From positions 3,691,453-3,755,452 of the forward strand of contig JAJEKV010000099.1 in the NCBI GenBank assembly GCA_021234155.1: DNA of 64,000 nucleotides, given 5' to 3'. Origin of the DNA: Isoetes taiwanensis. Lineage: Eukaryota; Streptophyta; Lycopodiopsida; Isoetales; Isoetaceae. The notes under the pieces are model-generated. The model searched no databases and was not told the DNA's origin. It saw only the letters and a list, made by a program, of their open reading frames with translations. Within the stretch, counting starts at the first letter, position 1. Each line of letters opens with the position of its first letter. Below, one piece after another: positions 44,805 to 55,978 of this stretch. A program made the translations under genes and the position numbers.

Positions 44805-45654
44805 AGAAGAATTATCGAACGAATCTGCAGAGTCCCAATGATACCAAGGATCTACTGGCTTGGATCTCCACACTTCATAGTGGAACTCAATTCACCTAAA
44901 GAAGTGGATATGCTCCTGCGCAAAGGCATCATTGGTTCTGAGCAAGGGGAGTTTTATTTACAGCGTTGGCAGCCTGACTTCGAATGTGACAAACCTCAGT
45001 CAGTGCCATACCCAGTTTGGGCTTAACTCAGGGGCCTCAGTGCCGAGTACTGGACGGAGCCAGCCTTGAAGGCAATCTGCTCCCCAATTGGCGAATTCCT
45101 TATGCTGGAAATCAAGCCAGACTCAAGTCCCAGGATCCGCCTCACGATTGATCTTCTCAAATGCATTCCTGAGGGGCTATCCTTCATGGGCTACAGGGAC
45201 AAGCTGATCTGGTTCCCACTCATTCTAGAAGGTCTACCTCCAGCATGCGAGAGCTGCCATGCCAGGCTGCACAAGGAAGGCTGCACAATCACGCCCCACC
45301 ACTGCAGAATGTTTTGAAGAATCGGTCGAAGTACAGCAGCAAGAGTGGACAACTGTTAGGGGCAGAGGAAGAGGGACCAGAATTCGAAACTGTGGGAGGG
45401 GTAGAGGTCGAGCCATAGAGGACTACACACCAGCTCAATTTGAACTTGGTGAGTGCTCTAACCCAGTTCCTAACTTGATGCTCCCTCCAAAAATGGCGGT
45501 ACCTCAACAAATCAGCCAGGCAGGTCCCTCTCAGTTGCATGTACCCACACATGCAACAGAAATTGAGATGCCCGTTGGTCCTTCTGTAACTACATATGAT
45601 CAGACGGATAACAGAGAGTTAATTGGTCCTTCTGTAATTTCACATGCACAGAGG
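44805..45654 (+). pseudogene. LINE-1 ORF1, middle part (DUF4283-like, zinc knuckle)
   Basis: The frame resumes with RIYWLGSPHFIVELNSPKEV, then FYLQRWQPDFECDKP. After one in-frame TAA at 45024 it continues with LKAICSPIGEFLMLEIKPDS and RIRLTIDLLKCIPEG. This is the DUF4283 region of plant LINE ORF1, followed by CESCHARLHKEGC, a zinc-knuckle-like cluster. A frameshift near 45300 leads into an Arg/Gly-rich tail (RGRGRGTRIRNCGRGRGR). Element K interrupts it at 45654. Confidence 0.75.
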
Positions 45655-45678
45655 GGTGAAAGCATGTTGTAGTGGAAC
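45655..45678 (+). repeat. Element K left terminal inverted repeat
   Basis: The 24 bases are a perfect inverted match to 55979-56002. The next ~90 bases (CACCACATTTTTGGGTG and flanks) have an imperfect counterpart at 55930-55978. Confidence 0.9.
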
Positions 45679-45770
45679 AAAAACGTGCATTTTAGCACCA
45701 CATTTTTGGGTGCTAAGTGTGGTGGGAACTACCGAATTTGTAGTGGGAGAGGGAGTTATTTTTTCAAAAA

Positions 45771-46305
45771 TACACATGATTACTTATTCAAAATTTTGTC
45801 CTTTCAGTCTTATTCAGGCTTATTCAGCAACATACACGATCATTTTCCCTCAAAAACTCTGATCACGCTCCCTTAATCCGGCAAGACCATTTCTGATTCT
45901 GAATTTTCATTTTCCCTCAAAACTCGATCACGCCCCTTAATCCGGCAAGACCATTTTGATTCTGAATTTTCATTTTCCCTCAAAAACTTCGATCACGCCT
46001 CCCTTAATCCGGCAAGACCATTTCTGATTTCGCGGCAAGAAGATCGATCACTTAAATGGCTCGATCATACCGGACTTGAATGCCACGGGATACACCTACA
46101 AGGAAATGTACAGCAAGAAAAGCATTATGCCACACAAGAAGAAATCGAAGTCCGTTTTGGGGGACCGAAAGTATTAGGAAAATCCACTTACAGTGGGTTG
46201 CATTCTAGATTCGGGGATGCCCATGATTCTCTGTTGTTTAGAATATTGTTTTGTTTCATCATGCGGGTTGAAGAATCCGAGCAAGGAGAGGTATAATGAA
46301 TATAT
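45771..46305. other. Element K left subterminal region
   Basis: No gene. A ~70-bp unit (CATTTTCCCTCAAAA, GATCACGC, CCTTAATCCGGCAAGACCAT) occurs three times at about 45840-46030. Confidence 0.6.
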
Positions 46306-46717
46306 GTGCCTTTACAAAAATCACAAAGTGTGAAGTGTGCCCGGGGAGGCATGGCCTCACGCACTATGGTCAAGCTATGCGTATTACCTTCACACAAAAG
46401 GAAAAGAAATAAACCGTTGAGTTTCCGCAACAGCTTAAGAGAAAAAAGTCTGAAGCCTCTCCGTCCCCAACGTAAGAGGAAGAATGCAAGCATTTCAAAT
46501 AGTGAGGAAGCAGAGCAACATGCCACGGATGATGCTTCCTCTCTTGAAATGACTAGGCCACAATTCAAGCCTCCTAAAGTCAGAAGAAGAATCTCGGGAA
46601 AAATCACTGAAAAAATAGGTACTTTTTCAACCCTCTTCTTCCGGAACCACCATATGATGCAATTTAATATTGAACCTGTTATTTTCCAGCAAAGGTCTAG
46701 CAAGCTTGAACAATCAG

Positions 46718-47352
46718 GTACACCACTTACTTCTTCATTTGGGTGTGTTGTAAGTTATGTGTAGGAAATTTGTCTTTGCTAGTTTCGAGTTGTGGTGGAT
46801 AATTTCGAGTTGTGGTGGATAATTTCAGCATATGTAGTGTCACATATAGTACCAAACGTGGTACCTTTTCTGAATAGTGAATTGACTTCCATATGTTTCT
46901 ATACTTAGTGTCATACATATGTGATGTTAGATATGGTGATACTTGTGAATGGTGGATTGTCTGCCATATGTGGTGCCAACTGCTGCGCTAAATATTGCAC
47001 CACGCTATCTGCCACATATGGGGTGGTGGATGCCCCCACGGATGTGGTGCCTTACATTGCATTGTGGTGCCACGTGGTGTCTAATGTGGCACCACTATGG
47101 ATCCATTTTGCACCACATGTGGGGTCTTTGACGCCATTTGTGGTGCGGCAAATGGATTGCCATATGTGGTGCCTTGGGTGCATTGTGGTGCCATATGTGG
47201 TGTGGCATGTGGCACCAGTTTGGTGCCACATGCCACACCACATGTGGTGAATATGACGCCATTTGTGGTGCAAAGTTTGTCATGATGGAATTTGTGGTGT
47301 GTAAAGTGGTGCCTGTTGTGTCATGTGGTACTAACCTTGGATTACTTTCCAG
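46718..47352 (+). repeat. Intron filled with ATGTGGTGCCA-type repeats
   Basis: The 635-bp intron of the FCP1-like gene (GTAC donor context, CCAG acceptor) contains many near-copies of CATATGTGGTGCCA and GTGGTGCCACATG. The open frames rich in Cys, Trp and His here come from the repeats. Confidence 0.75.
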
Positions 47353-49638
47353 ATGAATTCAACAGGACACTGGGAGAATGGATCAACTCTACAAGATCAG
47401 AAGTGATTCAGTGTAAGGCAAGGTTGCAAACTTGTGATCAAAGCCTGCAGGTGCTACAAATGAAGGTTCAGCAACTTGAGTTCCAGACCGAGAAGATGAA
47501 TAAAGATTTAAAAAAATGGGAAGGAATGATTAAGGATAAACCAAGTCATGCGACATTGATTCTGGGCTATATGCCAAGATACAGAGGCCGAAATGGAAGG
47601 AACTATTACCGTAACTTGAGCGCATAAAAATCGAGGAGCTTAAATGGCATTCGGCCCGAGGGAAGCGCATTACACAACAAAGATTGAAAGTGCCGGAACC
47701 AAGCTTAGAGAGTTTTCGTCTTGCAAGGACCGCCTTCCTTTATTTGTCTTGGATCCACTACTTCCGCACCTTGATAAGGTTTGAAGATTATGGTAGTGGC
47801 TGTCCATTCGTGGCAAGATCCTCCAAAGGGATGGGGGAAACCACTACCAACTTTGATTGTTTTAATGCGATCCCACCAATACCATCTTCCATGTCCTTTC
47901 GGCCTCTTGAGGTACTTCATAACAAAATTCCTGAAGTGCTTAGTATAATTGTATTCTCATTGACAAATTTATGCTCACTTTGCGTGGATTTGTAATCACT
48001 GTTGCATTGAGAATTGCTGTCATGAATTTTCTACAGCATGGGTACAAGCCTTAGGTGTGAGTAGGGAGGATCAAAAGCAACTTCAAGCTACTGAGGCACT
48101 TACAGGTGAGCACTTATAGGTAGCTCGAAAAGAGAGTAAGCCTGGCTTAGTCTCCTTCGTTTTCTGTTTATCGTATCTAATTTGCCCCCTAGGATGACAT
48201 CGCTCACTCAGGTGGCGAATTAGATACCTCAAGCAGGAAACTCGAAAAGGGAGTAAGCCCGACATAAAACAAGATCCCTGGCTGGCTTAGTCTCTTTTTG
48301 CTTCTCCTATTTTAGGTATCTAAAGTGCCCCCGGATGAGATCGCCAAGCTCATTTTAGGGGACACTTTAGATATATAAAAACAGAACATCGTAAAGAGAG
48401 TAAAAAAGTCCGAGCTTAGTTAAAAAAAAACCAAAGCATAGTTACAATCAATTGTGATTCAATTCCAGGTTTGCAGAGCATGGTGCCGTTTATTAATTCA
48501 GGTCTAACTGTTCATACTGGTGGCAATGACTGTGTGAGTCCATCTAGCACACCAAAAAGGGAATTATTTTCTACCCTCAAAGGTAACCAAGTCTTGTTTG
48601 ATGCAATTGGAATATGTAGCTTACTTCTTCATCCCTACTTTGTAGATATAGATGTACAATGTGGTCAGTTAGGGGGACAAAACACTCACACCCCTTCGAA
48701 AGCATTAGACACAGATAGAAACTCGGGCAAATCAGAAGATGCATCAGGTTACAGGAAGTCGGACAAATCAGTAGATGTCAACAAATCAGTAGGTGCATCA
48801 AGTCAAGCTCCAGTAGGTGCTCCAACTGGACAAGAATCTGCCAGATCAACAGATGCATTAAGTTATGCTCCACACCAATCTGCCAAATCAGCAGATGCAT
48901 CAGGTTATGATCTAAACAAATCGTTTCGTGAATGTAAGTCACAAGGTAACTTCCAACCTTTTGTGCCTGTCTTCTTTTTAATTTGACCCATATAGTTACC
49001 GAATCTGTTAAATTTTTGCAGCTGGAAGTGTCTCAGAGAAAAAGCAAGAGCAGAATTCCAAGCAAAAGACACCTTCAAGACATTCTAAAGCAGAAGTTTC
49101 CATCCCTGCACGAATAGATGCTGAAGCAGAAGTTTCCAGCCCTGCACCAAGAAATGCTGAAGCAGAAGTTTCCAGCCCTGCACCAACTCTGTCCATGCCA
49201 GAAGACTACAAGGTTAAGCCCAATCCTTGTTTTTACTACAATGGAGTTCTCATAGAAGCTATGACAAGAGTGAGTTACTACCCACCGCCAAAGAAGATGA
49301 TGTGCGAGTTGATCACACCGCGAACCAAGTTGGTAGTAACTAGACCAGCTGGGCGAAGTTCATAGATTGGTGCGGTCGGAATTTTCATATAGCACTTTGG
49401 TCCAGCTGCGCAGCTCAAAACTTGAGAGTCATAGTTAAGGGAGCATTGATGAAACACAAGGACAAATTCAAGTTCATATGGAGTCGATCATCAGCATACC
49501 AACACAAATTTTATTTAACAAGAAAAGCCAATTTTTTTGAAGCACCAAAAAAGGTCTCTACTTACCAATTTCCGTGGTTTCACAAAAGAGAACGTGCTTC
49601 TCATTGATGACAGCCAGAGATACAAAGGGTACCTCAAT

Positions 49639-49977
49639 CGGTGTTGTTACGTACTTACAGGTACTGCATCGGTAATCGTAAGTATTTTACGTTATCATAC
49701 CGTAGCGCACCTCCGAAGTTTCTAACGTCACGAAAAAACCAAAGACGTTAAAAAGTGTTGTTACCGTACCTATAAAATACTTGTAAAATACTTACAATAC
49801 CTATAAAATACCTATAAAATACGTACCGTACCTTTAAAATACTTACCATACTTGTGTTGAAAACTCCAAAAATTTGAAGCAAAAACATTTCATTTTTCAT
49901 TCCAGACGCGTCGCACCTGCAGTACCGGTATGCTAAAAATACTTGAAAGGTACCGCACTTCCATCGGAAACAACAAC
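49639..49977. mobile_element. MITE-like insertion with 8-bp target duplication
   Basis: The insertion lies between two copies of ACCTCAAT (49631-49638 and 49978-49985) and splits the FCP1-like domain exactly between YKGYLN and APNTM. Its ends pair imperfectly (CGGTGTTGTT against AACAACAAC), and its body is built from AAAATACTTAC and GTACC repeats. The 8-bp duplication suggests a hAT-type mover. Confidence 0.8.
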
Positions 49978-50299
49978 ACCTCAATGCGCCAAACACCATG
50001 ATCTGTCCAAACAGCTGGAGCCCTGACAGAGTAGATGGCAATTTCCTCATGAATGATCTAAAGGTTTGGCTTCAGGGGTTGCTGAAGGCAGGGAATGTGC
50101 AAAGTTATGTCGAAAGCAACAAAATGCTGAATATGTTTGACACTGAGAGTCAAATTTGTATTAATATGATGAAAAAACATAGAACTAAAGCCTAGAAATA
50201 GTATTATTGTGTATATGATGTAACCTCTCTTGACTTTTTAATATAAACAAAGTTTTACTTCAATTGTTCATTTCTTGGCTATTTCAATGTTCCTCAAGG

Positions 50300-51225
50300 T
50301 TTTCAATGATCTTCCATTTGCTGAATGTAAACTTACACCACCAGCACGAGGACTGCAGTGTTAAGAGAACAGAACACTTGCCACTTGAAGTGTTTAAAGG
50401 ACAGCAGGAGCCTCTTGTGCTTGATCAAGAGGCAATCAGAATATTGGAGAAAAGTAGGGATTGGTTCAGTGACAGGATAGTCCATTTCTTCATGAGGTTA
50501 GTAATTTAATATAAACAACTCAGATTTGAAGTCTTCTGTTGTTTCTTAAATCATCTTGTTTTACCAGACCTTGGACTTTGGCAGGTGTATGCACCAATTC
50601 TGCATCAAGCATGACATGGAACAGAGGTTCCATTTCATGGATCCGCTCATTTACACATTACTTGTCGAAAAGAGCTTGCTTCAAAGGACAAACCTGTTGC
50701 ACCCTCAACTTGCAATTTCGAATGTACCATTCTGCCAAGATGTTATCAGCAAAGACCGAACGGTGTATGTCATTGTAGGTCTTGGAGGTCACCCGGTTAA
50801 ATGTCGGCCAGTGTGTACCATTTTGACAAATAAAGAAATGTACAAGGGCTCCGAGCCTATCATGAGTTTTTGTTGAGGATGCAAACACAAAATTCCCAAG
50901 CACCATAAAAGTCAGCGCCACAAGAAAATTACAAGTTCCCCTACCGGTCGATTGCTTTGTGGTGGGTCCCGCTATATGTGTCTTTGTAAAGAAAGTTGTG
51001 GCTCAAAGAATCGCGAGACTTGGACATACTATCCCAATGCAAGGTGAGTTCGTAAATTTGAAGGTATTACTCATCCAATGTGAGGCCCCATATGTTTGTT
51101 GCGGGTGTACCAATTTCTAGTTCGCAGAAATGTTGGACACGCGCAGAATGATGATTGATGTTGTGAAGCACAGTTGCTGTAGTAATGAAGCTGAGGTTGA
51201 CAGATCAATAGATCTTTACTTGTAA
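50300..51225 (+). pseudogene. ULP1-like (C48) cysteine protease gene
   Basis: The first block reads LPLEVFKGQQEPLVLDQEAI then DWFSDRIVHFFMR, matching the WLxDxxIxFyM start of ULP1 SUMO proteases. A GT-AG intron covers 50497-50567. The next exon has HFMDPLIYTLLVEKSL and VYVIVGLGGH followed by CCGGTT at 50791; a CTG in place of CCG would give the catalytic HW pair. PVDCFVVGPAICVFVKKVV near 50940-50985 aligns with the catalytic Cys region (DCGxxxCxF), with the expected Cys disturbed. MLDTRRMMIDVVKHSC closes the domain. ULP1 domains occur as passengers in several plant transposon groups. A frame change between exons remains unexplained. Confidence 0.6.
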
Positions 51226-51406
51226 TCACATGTTTGTATTATTGTAACCAAAGAGGTTATTCTTGTAACCTATTCTTTCATTGACACTCTAATGTACATT
51301 GTTGTATACTATTGTATACAATAGACTTTTTCCGGGCTGACCAGCAACACTCGGTGGAGTTCAAATCTCCGTAAGAAATTGATGTATTCAAAGATTCATG
51401 ACAATG

Positions 51407-51870
51407 TGGTGTTACATGTCGATAGATGTGGTGATGCAAATGGTGCATGTGGTGAATCATGTGGTGCATTTGGTGAACCATGTGGTGAATCATGTGGTGA
51501 ATCGTAGGGTGGCATGTTGGAGCTTACGTGGCATGTTTGACTTTCATTGACCAACATGTTTGGTGATGCAAATGGTGCATGTGGTGAATCATGAGGTGCA
51601 TTTGGTGAATCATGTGGTGAATCATGTGGTGCATCGTAGGTGGCATGTTGGAGCTTACGTGGCATGTTTGAGCCACCTTGGCATGTTGGAGCCTAGGTGG
51701 CATATTTGAGCCACCTTGGCATGCTTGAGCCTTTACATGACCTTTGTTACATGTTTGACAACTATTGACCAACATGTTTGGTGATGCAAATGGTGCATGT
51801 GGTGAATCATGAGGTGCATTTGGTGAATCATGTGGTGAATCATGTGGTGCATCGTAGGTGGCATGTTGGA
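51407..51870. repeat. GTGGTGAATCAT array in element K
   Basis: Short units (GATGCAAATGGTGCATGTGG, GTGAATCATGTGGTG, CATGTTGGAGC) alternate, and a segment of roughly 250 bp is duplicated (about 51540 and 51765). His/Met-rich minus-strand frames are repeat artefacts. Confidence 0.85.
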
Positions 51871-51980
51871 GCTATTCATGAAAATAAAATAAAATAATGG
51901 TTCTTTCGAGGTTATTATTAGTTGCCTACTAAATCTTTAGGAATAAACCTTCAATCAAAAAAAAATCTTTAGGAATAAAG

Positions 51981-52493
51981 ATGCTAATGGTACGAAATCC
52001 TAAAATCGTAGCCTCTGAAATTAATTTCACGCCGTGCTTTATAGGCTATGGTCGGAAGGAGAAGCATCGTCCCAATTCCTTCCAACAGATGTCGGTGGCT
52101 GCGCTGCGGCTCTCCTCCCGGCTCTGCCTCTCCCTCTCCCTCTGGCTCTCGCTCTCCCTCCCCCTAGCTCTGAAACGCTTTCAATTCCTTTGGCACGGTG
52201 ATGGCTGTTATGAAATAGGATCTTGGCCAAATTACCATTTGCTGGAGCCGAACACGAGCCCAAGAGACCGAGAGCCACGAGCCCCAGAGCTTTCGAGGCA
52301 CGATTCACCTCTTTCGAAAAGCTCCAAGATCTTTGAACTTTCTCAAGAGGTGGAATCCTCCTCTAATTTCGATTCCTCCGATGAAGCTTCTTCCGATGAT
52401 CAATTTGATTCCCAAGATTCCGATAAATCTAATCGAGCGAAGACCAGACCAAGAAGAAGAAGAAGAAGAGGTAGAAGACGAAGAAGAGCATGA
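51981..52493 (+). CDS. Ser/Asp- and Arg-rich open frame, element K
   Basis: The 171-codon frame has a Leu/Ser repeat (LSLSLWLSLSLPLAL) and an acidic-Ser block (SSSNFDSSDEASSDDQFDSQ), and ends in poly-Arg. Low complexity in another frame gives poly-Glu, so which frame is used, if any, is unclear. No domain is seen. Confidence 0.3.
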   Translation: MLMVRNPKIVASEINFTPCFIGYGRKEKHRPNSFQQMSVAALRLSSRLCLSLSLWLSLSLPLALKRFQFLWHGDGCYEIGSWPNYHLLEPNTSPRDREPRAPELSRHDSPLSKSSKIFELSQEVESSSNFDSSDEASSDDQFDSQDSDKSNRAKTRPRRRRRRGRRRRRA

Positions 52494-52615
52494 AGTTTTT
52501 GAACTCCAAAATTTTCTACTGAGTAAGTAGCATGCATGCATTAAATTTTTGCTTTCTTTTATGTATTCTAAACTAATTTTCTTCACTTTTTCTTACTGAT
52601 GAAGCTTGAAGTCCC

Positions 52616-53045
52616 GTACTGTGCCACCTTTTTTTTTTTTTGATCAAGTTAGTCTACGTGCCTTTTGTGCCTTTGTATTTTTTTGAAAAATGATGGTATA
52701 TAGGCCTTAGTGCCTTCATTTGATCTCACCCCTTGGAACTCACCCCTTGTGATACAGGGCCTTAGTGCCTCTTTGTAATATATGATGGCCTTAGTGCCTT
52801 TTTTGAATATATGATGGCCTTGTGCCTTTTGAACCTTGTGTAAATTTCTAATTCAAGTATTCGGTATCTTCTGCTTTTAACATATGATGGCCTTGTGTGT
52901 CGACCGTAATCCGTGGCCTTGTGCCTTTTGTTTAATCCAGAAAATAGTTTGTAATGGCTTTGAATTTGTGCCTTGTGTAAATTTCTAATTGCTTTTACCA
53001 CAGTGCCCTGCTTTCTAAAAATGATACCACGTGCCTTAGTGCCTA
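52616..53045. repeat. GCCTTAGTGCCTT minirepeat region
   Basis: About a dozen degenerate copies of GGCCTTAGTGCCTTTT, often preceded by TATATGATG, fill a spacer of element K. No gene. Confidence 0.7.
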
Positions 53046-53099
53046 AGTACAAATTTCAGAATCAAGCATAAAAAATGAGAATGCAAAATGTAAACTTCT

Positions 53100-53530
53100 T
53101 TATATTCATAAAAGTATCTATACGCAAGACCCTTTACACAATTGCCACAAAGAAGTGAATTTTCCTAATACTTTCATATCAATTCGTGGACCTAATTTGG
53201 GATCCATATATTGCCACACCAAAATCACCAAGATACTATCGTGAATCTGAGCCATTCCATTTTCCTCGACCGGGTCAAAAATGGTCAATGCCCCGGCTGA
53301 TTATGGTGAAATATGTGGTGAAAGCCGGTGAAAACCGTAGGTGAAGCCGTGGTGATGCAAACGTTGTTTTTATATTTCAAAGAGAGAAAAATACATATGG
53401 AAATCTACCATACCCTGTAGAATAGTTCATACTTCTTATGAAATGAAGTATGCGTAAAAATCGTGGAAAACTATAACCCCGAGCTTCTAGTATTATCAAA
53501 ATGCATTAGAGATGACATACGCCATCGGGC
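53100..53530. other. Element K spacer, no gene
   Basis: AT-rich with a short GTGGTGAAAGCC/GGTGAAAACCG repeat at 53310-53355. Nothing else is recognisable. Confidence 0.4.
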
Positions 53531-53531
53531 C

Positions 53532-55690
53532 TCAATCGATCCCCGCATTGTGAGATCCGTAACTCTTCTTCTTCCAAGTACGCTTCAAGACTTCATCAAG
53601 TGTTTCGGGAATAGTTGGTGTAATCCAAAGAACACTAAAACATGAGCTTCGCTTTACGCTCCCACTTATGATACGATTCATAAAGTATTGTCTCAAAGTT
53701 GTTGTGTCTCCATGCATCCGGCCTGTCGAGCACTTTTTAATGGCTGAAGCATGGATCATTTCCCGCTTTAGTTGGATGAACATATCCTCTTCCTCAAGCC
53801 TAGGGAGAGCCGAGAACTCATCCTCGAGAATCTTACACCACCCCTTAACCCCCGGCTTGGCCGCACTCAGCCTGGCGGTCTCCCTCGACCGCATCTGTGT
53901 AAACAACATCATCTGTGTAAAACAACATCTACTACAAAGAAAGGCAACCGCCTATCACTGCCTTGGCTTCTAATTCTTTAAGCCCATCAGGAATTAACCT
54001 ATGTTTTAAGCCTAGAATACCTCGGAATTCATGGGTCCTCCGCTCCTCTAATATCCGCTCTCCTCGGTTTATTTGCTCCAAAGATAGGTCCTACCAGATA
54101 TCTGCGACGCATTTGAACCGTGAAATTGTTTGTGCTCGTGTCCTCCTTCTGTTTTCTTCCGCCATAGCTGGATTGTGATAAGCCAATGTCTGCATGCAAA
54201 ACTAGATTTATGGTTTTCCCCCAATGCTTCCTGCACAGCCAGCTTTTGAATAATTGACCTTGCATTTGATGTGACAGATTTCCAATGATTCTCTGTCCCA
54301 TTCTGTCCATCCTTAATGTAATTTTTCTGTGTGTCACTTTCACCCTGTCAATTAAACAGTGAGATTTCTATTAAACATAGCATATATTACAGACATTCAT
54401 CTTACACCTCGTTATTCACCACACTAGGCACCACATAGAATATATTACAGCATTTATTTTACACCATATTTTTAACCACACTAGGCACCACACTAGGCAC
54501 CACACTAGACACCACACTAGGGCACCACACCGGGCACCACACTAGGCACCACACTAGACACCACACCATGTTATTCACCACACTAGGGACCACATAGCAT
54601 ATATTACAAAGATTTATTTTACACCATGTTATTCACCACACTAGGCACCACAAAGCTTATATTTAGAGCATTTATTTTACACCATATTTTTCACCACACT
54701 AGGCACCACATAGCATATATTACAGCATGTATTTTACACCATGTTATTCACCACACTAGGCACCACAAAGCATATATTGACAGCATTTATTTCACACCAC
54801 GCGTTCCTCACCACACTAGGCAAAGACATATCATATATCACAAAGATTAATAGGCACCACACACCACAAGCAATCACTAACCACAGCAACCACATATCAC
54901 AAGCAATCACTAACCACATACCACATTAACAATAAAAAATGTGGTGAAGATGAAGAAATGAAATAACCTGTGATTCTTCCGGATAGTGAGTGGCATGATC
55001 CTCTTACATTTCGCTCCAATCTTACGAACTTAACATCCTTTGCATTTGGAGAGACCCTACTGCTTTTCCAAAATTGCTGCACAAGTTCTATGATGTAATT
55101 GGGAATTGCATCCGCTCTTCTAACTCTTTTGTACAAAACCCATTTCCCCCCCTTGCAATCTATCTCTTCCCTCTTCAATTTTGCTTTGGTAAGATTCCTA
55201 GGATGAACACCCAAAGAGCTTTTACCAAAACCCCGGAGCATCGAATGTGATTAGCACTTTTCGGTATTAATGCTTCCTCTTACTGCCATAGCAAGGCAAC
55301 TACTCTTGGCTGCTAAACCGTCATTGCTGTTAGACTTCACAAGTTGAATGGAAGCCCCGAGGTTGTCGACCACAATGCTCTTGGCTTGCAAATCTTTTCA
55401 AATCTTTCGCCAAGTACGCATCCATTGTGTCATCCTCGCTAGATAATCTAGTAAAACCTCTTTTCTATCGCCACTAGACAAGCCTTTAGTGGTGCTATGA
55501 AATGAAGATAACAATTTTAATACCATCCGACGCCCGGTAGAGGCCGCTCGTGGATCCTCCCTCTCTGTTGGTAATTTTTGCTAATTCTTCTTTAGCTTCC
55601 CTTTGTCTTTTCCTTTGGCGCCTTTTATGATCCCGCTTCTTGTTCCGGAGTTCTCTTTCTCTTACCTGTGGCGACGATTTGCTTCCAAAT
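53532..55690 (-). pseudogene. Minus-strand multi-exon gene of element K, possible transposase
   Basis: Coding blocks lie at 53532-53912, 54029-54343, about 54990-55241 and about 55560-55680. The upstream block is basic (NKKRDHKRRQRKRQREAKEE). The 55241-54990 block reads VRRADAIPNYIIELVQQFWK then SSRVSPNAKDVKFVR. The FW....VSPN.KDV pattern is one I associate with the N-terminal region of transposon-like, lineage-expanded proteins in plants and invertebrates, but I cannot name the family. The intron between 54343 and about 54960 is filled by a CACCACACTAGG array. Opposite orientation to the two passenger-like genes makes it the best candidate for the element's own mobilisation gene. Confidence 0.4.
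54360..54950. repeat. CACCACACTAGGCACCACA array in element K intron
   Basis: Units of about 60 bp (ATTTTACACCATGTTATTCA, then CCACACTAGGCACCACA and GCATATATTACAG) repeat about eight times with a run of shorter CACTAGGCACCA copies near 54480-54570. Confidence 0.9.
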
Positions 55691-55699
55691 TAAATGATT

Positions 55700-55978
55700 G
55701 AAGATATGAACGGATTGATCCACAACCGGATTAAGCCCATAGCCGCGGTGCTCAGTGAAAGGCGGGTGGGTCGGGGTTTAGAAATCGGTTCTATGGAGAT
55801 TGAATGGGACGGTGGCGGGAAATTGAATGGGACGGTGGCGAGGGAATCGGGTTGTTGCAGCTCGAAATGATTGAATCCGGCAAAGATATGCACTAGGGCC
55901 AAACAAACATTTAAAATCGCACCACAAATTTGATATCTCCCACCACATTTTTAGGAGGACAGGGGGGACACCCAGGGT
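55700..55978. other. Element K right subterminal region
   Basis: No gene. The last ~50 bases mirror the left end imperfectly (CCCACCACATTTTTAGG against CACCACATTTTTGGG on the other strand). Confidence 0.5.

Larger units (their letters stand above)
46306..50195 (+). pseudogene. Multi-exon gene ending in an FCP1/NLI-IF-type HAD phosphatase-like domain
   Basis: Exons include a basic NLS-like segment (46380-46618), GT-AG introns at 46619-46689 and 46718-47352, and a coiled coil (LQTCDQSLQVLQMKVQQLEF, 47400-47560). Ser/Asp-rich repeats containing SADASGY (48700-48944) precede an intron at 48945-49021. From about 49200 the protein reads NPCFYYNGVL, IDWCGRNFHIALWSSCAAQN, LLIDDSQRYKGYLN (49597-49638) and, after a MITE, APNTMICPNSWSPDRVDGNF to a stop at 50195. 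This order matches the FCP1-homology fold, whose members dephosphorylate Ser/Thr. The first-motif Asp position is Tyr (CFYYNGVL, normally DLNGLL), so it may be catalytically dead. Frame breaks lie near 49357 and 49570. Confidence 0.7.

Noticed and set aside
46921-47285. Trp/Cys/His-rich open frames on both strands
   Set aside because: They translate the GTGGTGCCA repeats within an intron with good splice sites.
51278-51775. His/Met-rich open frames on the minus strand
   Set aside because: They are translations of the GTGGTGAATCAT array in element K.
54626-54929. Open frames rich in HHTRHH
   Set aside because: They are translations of the CACCACACTAGG array.
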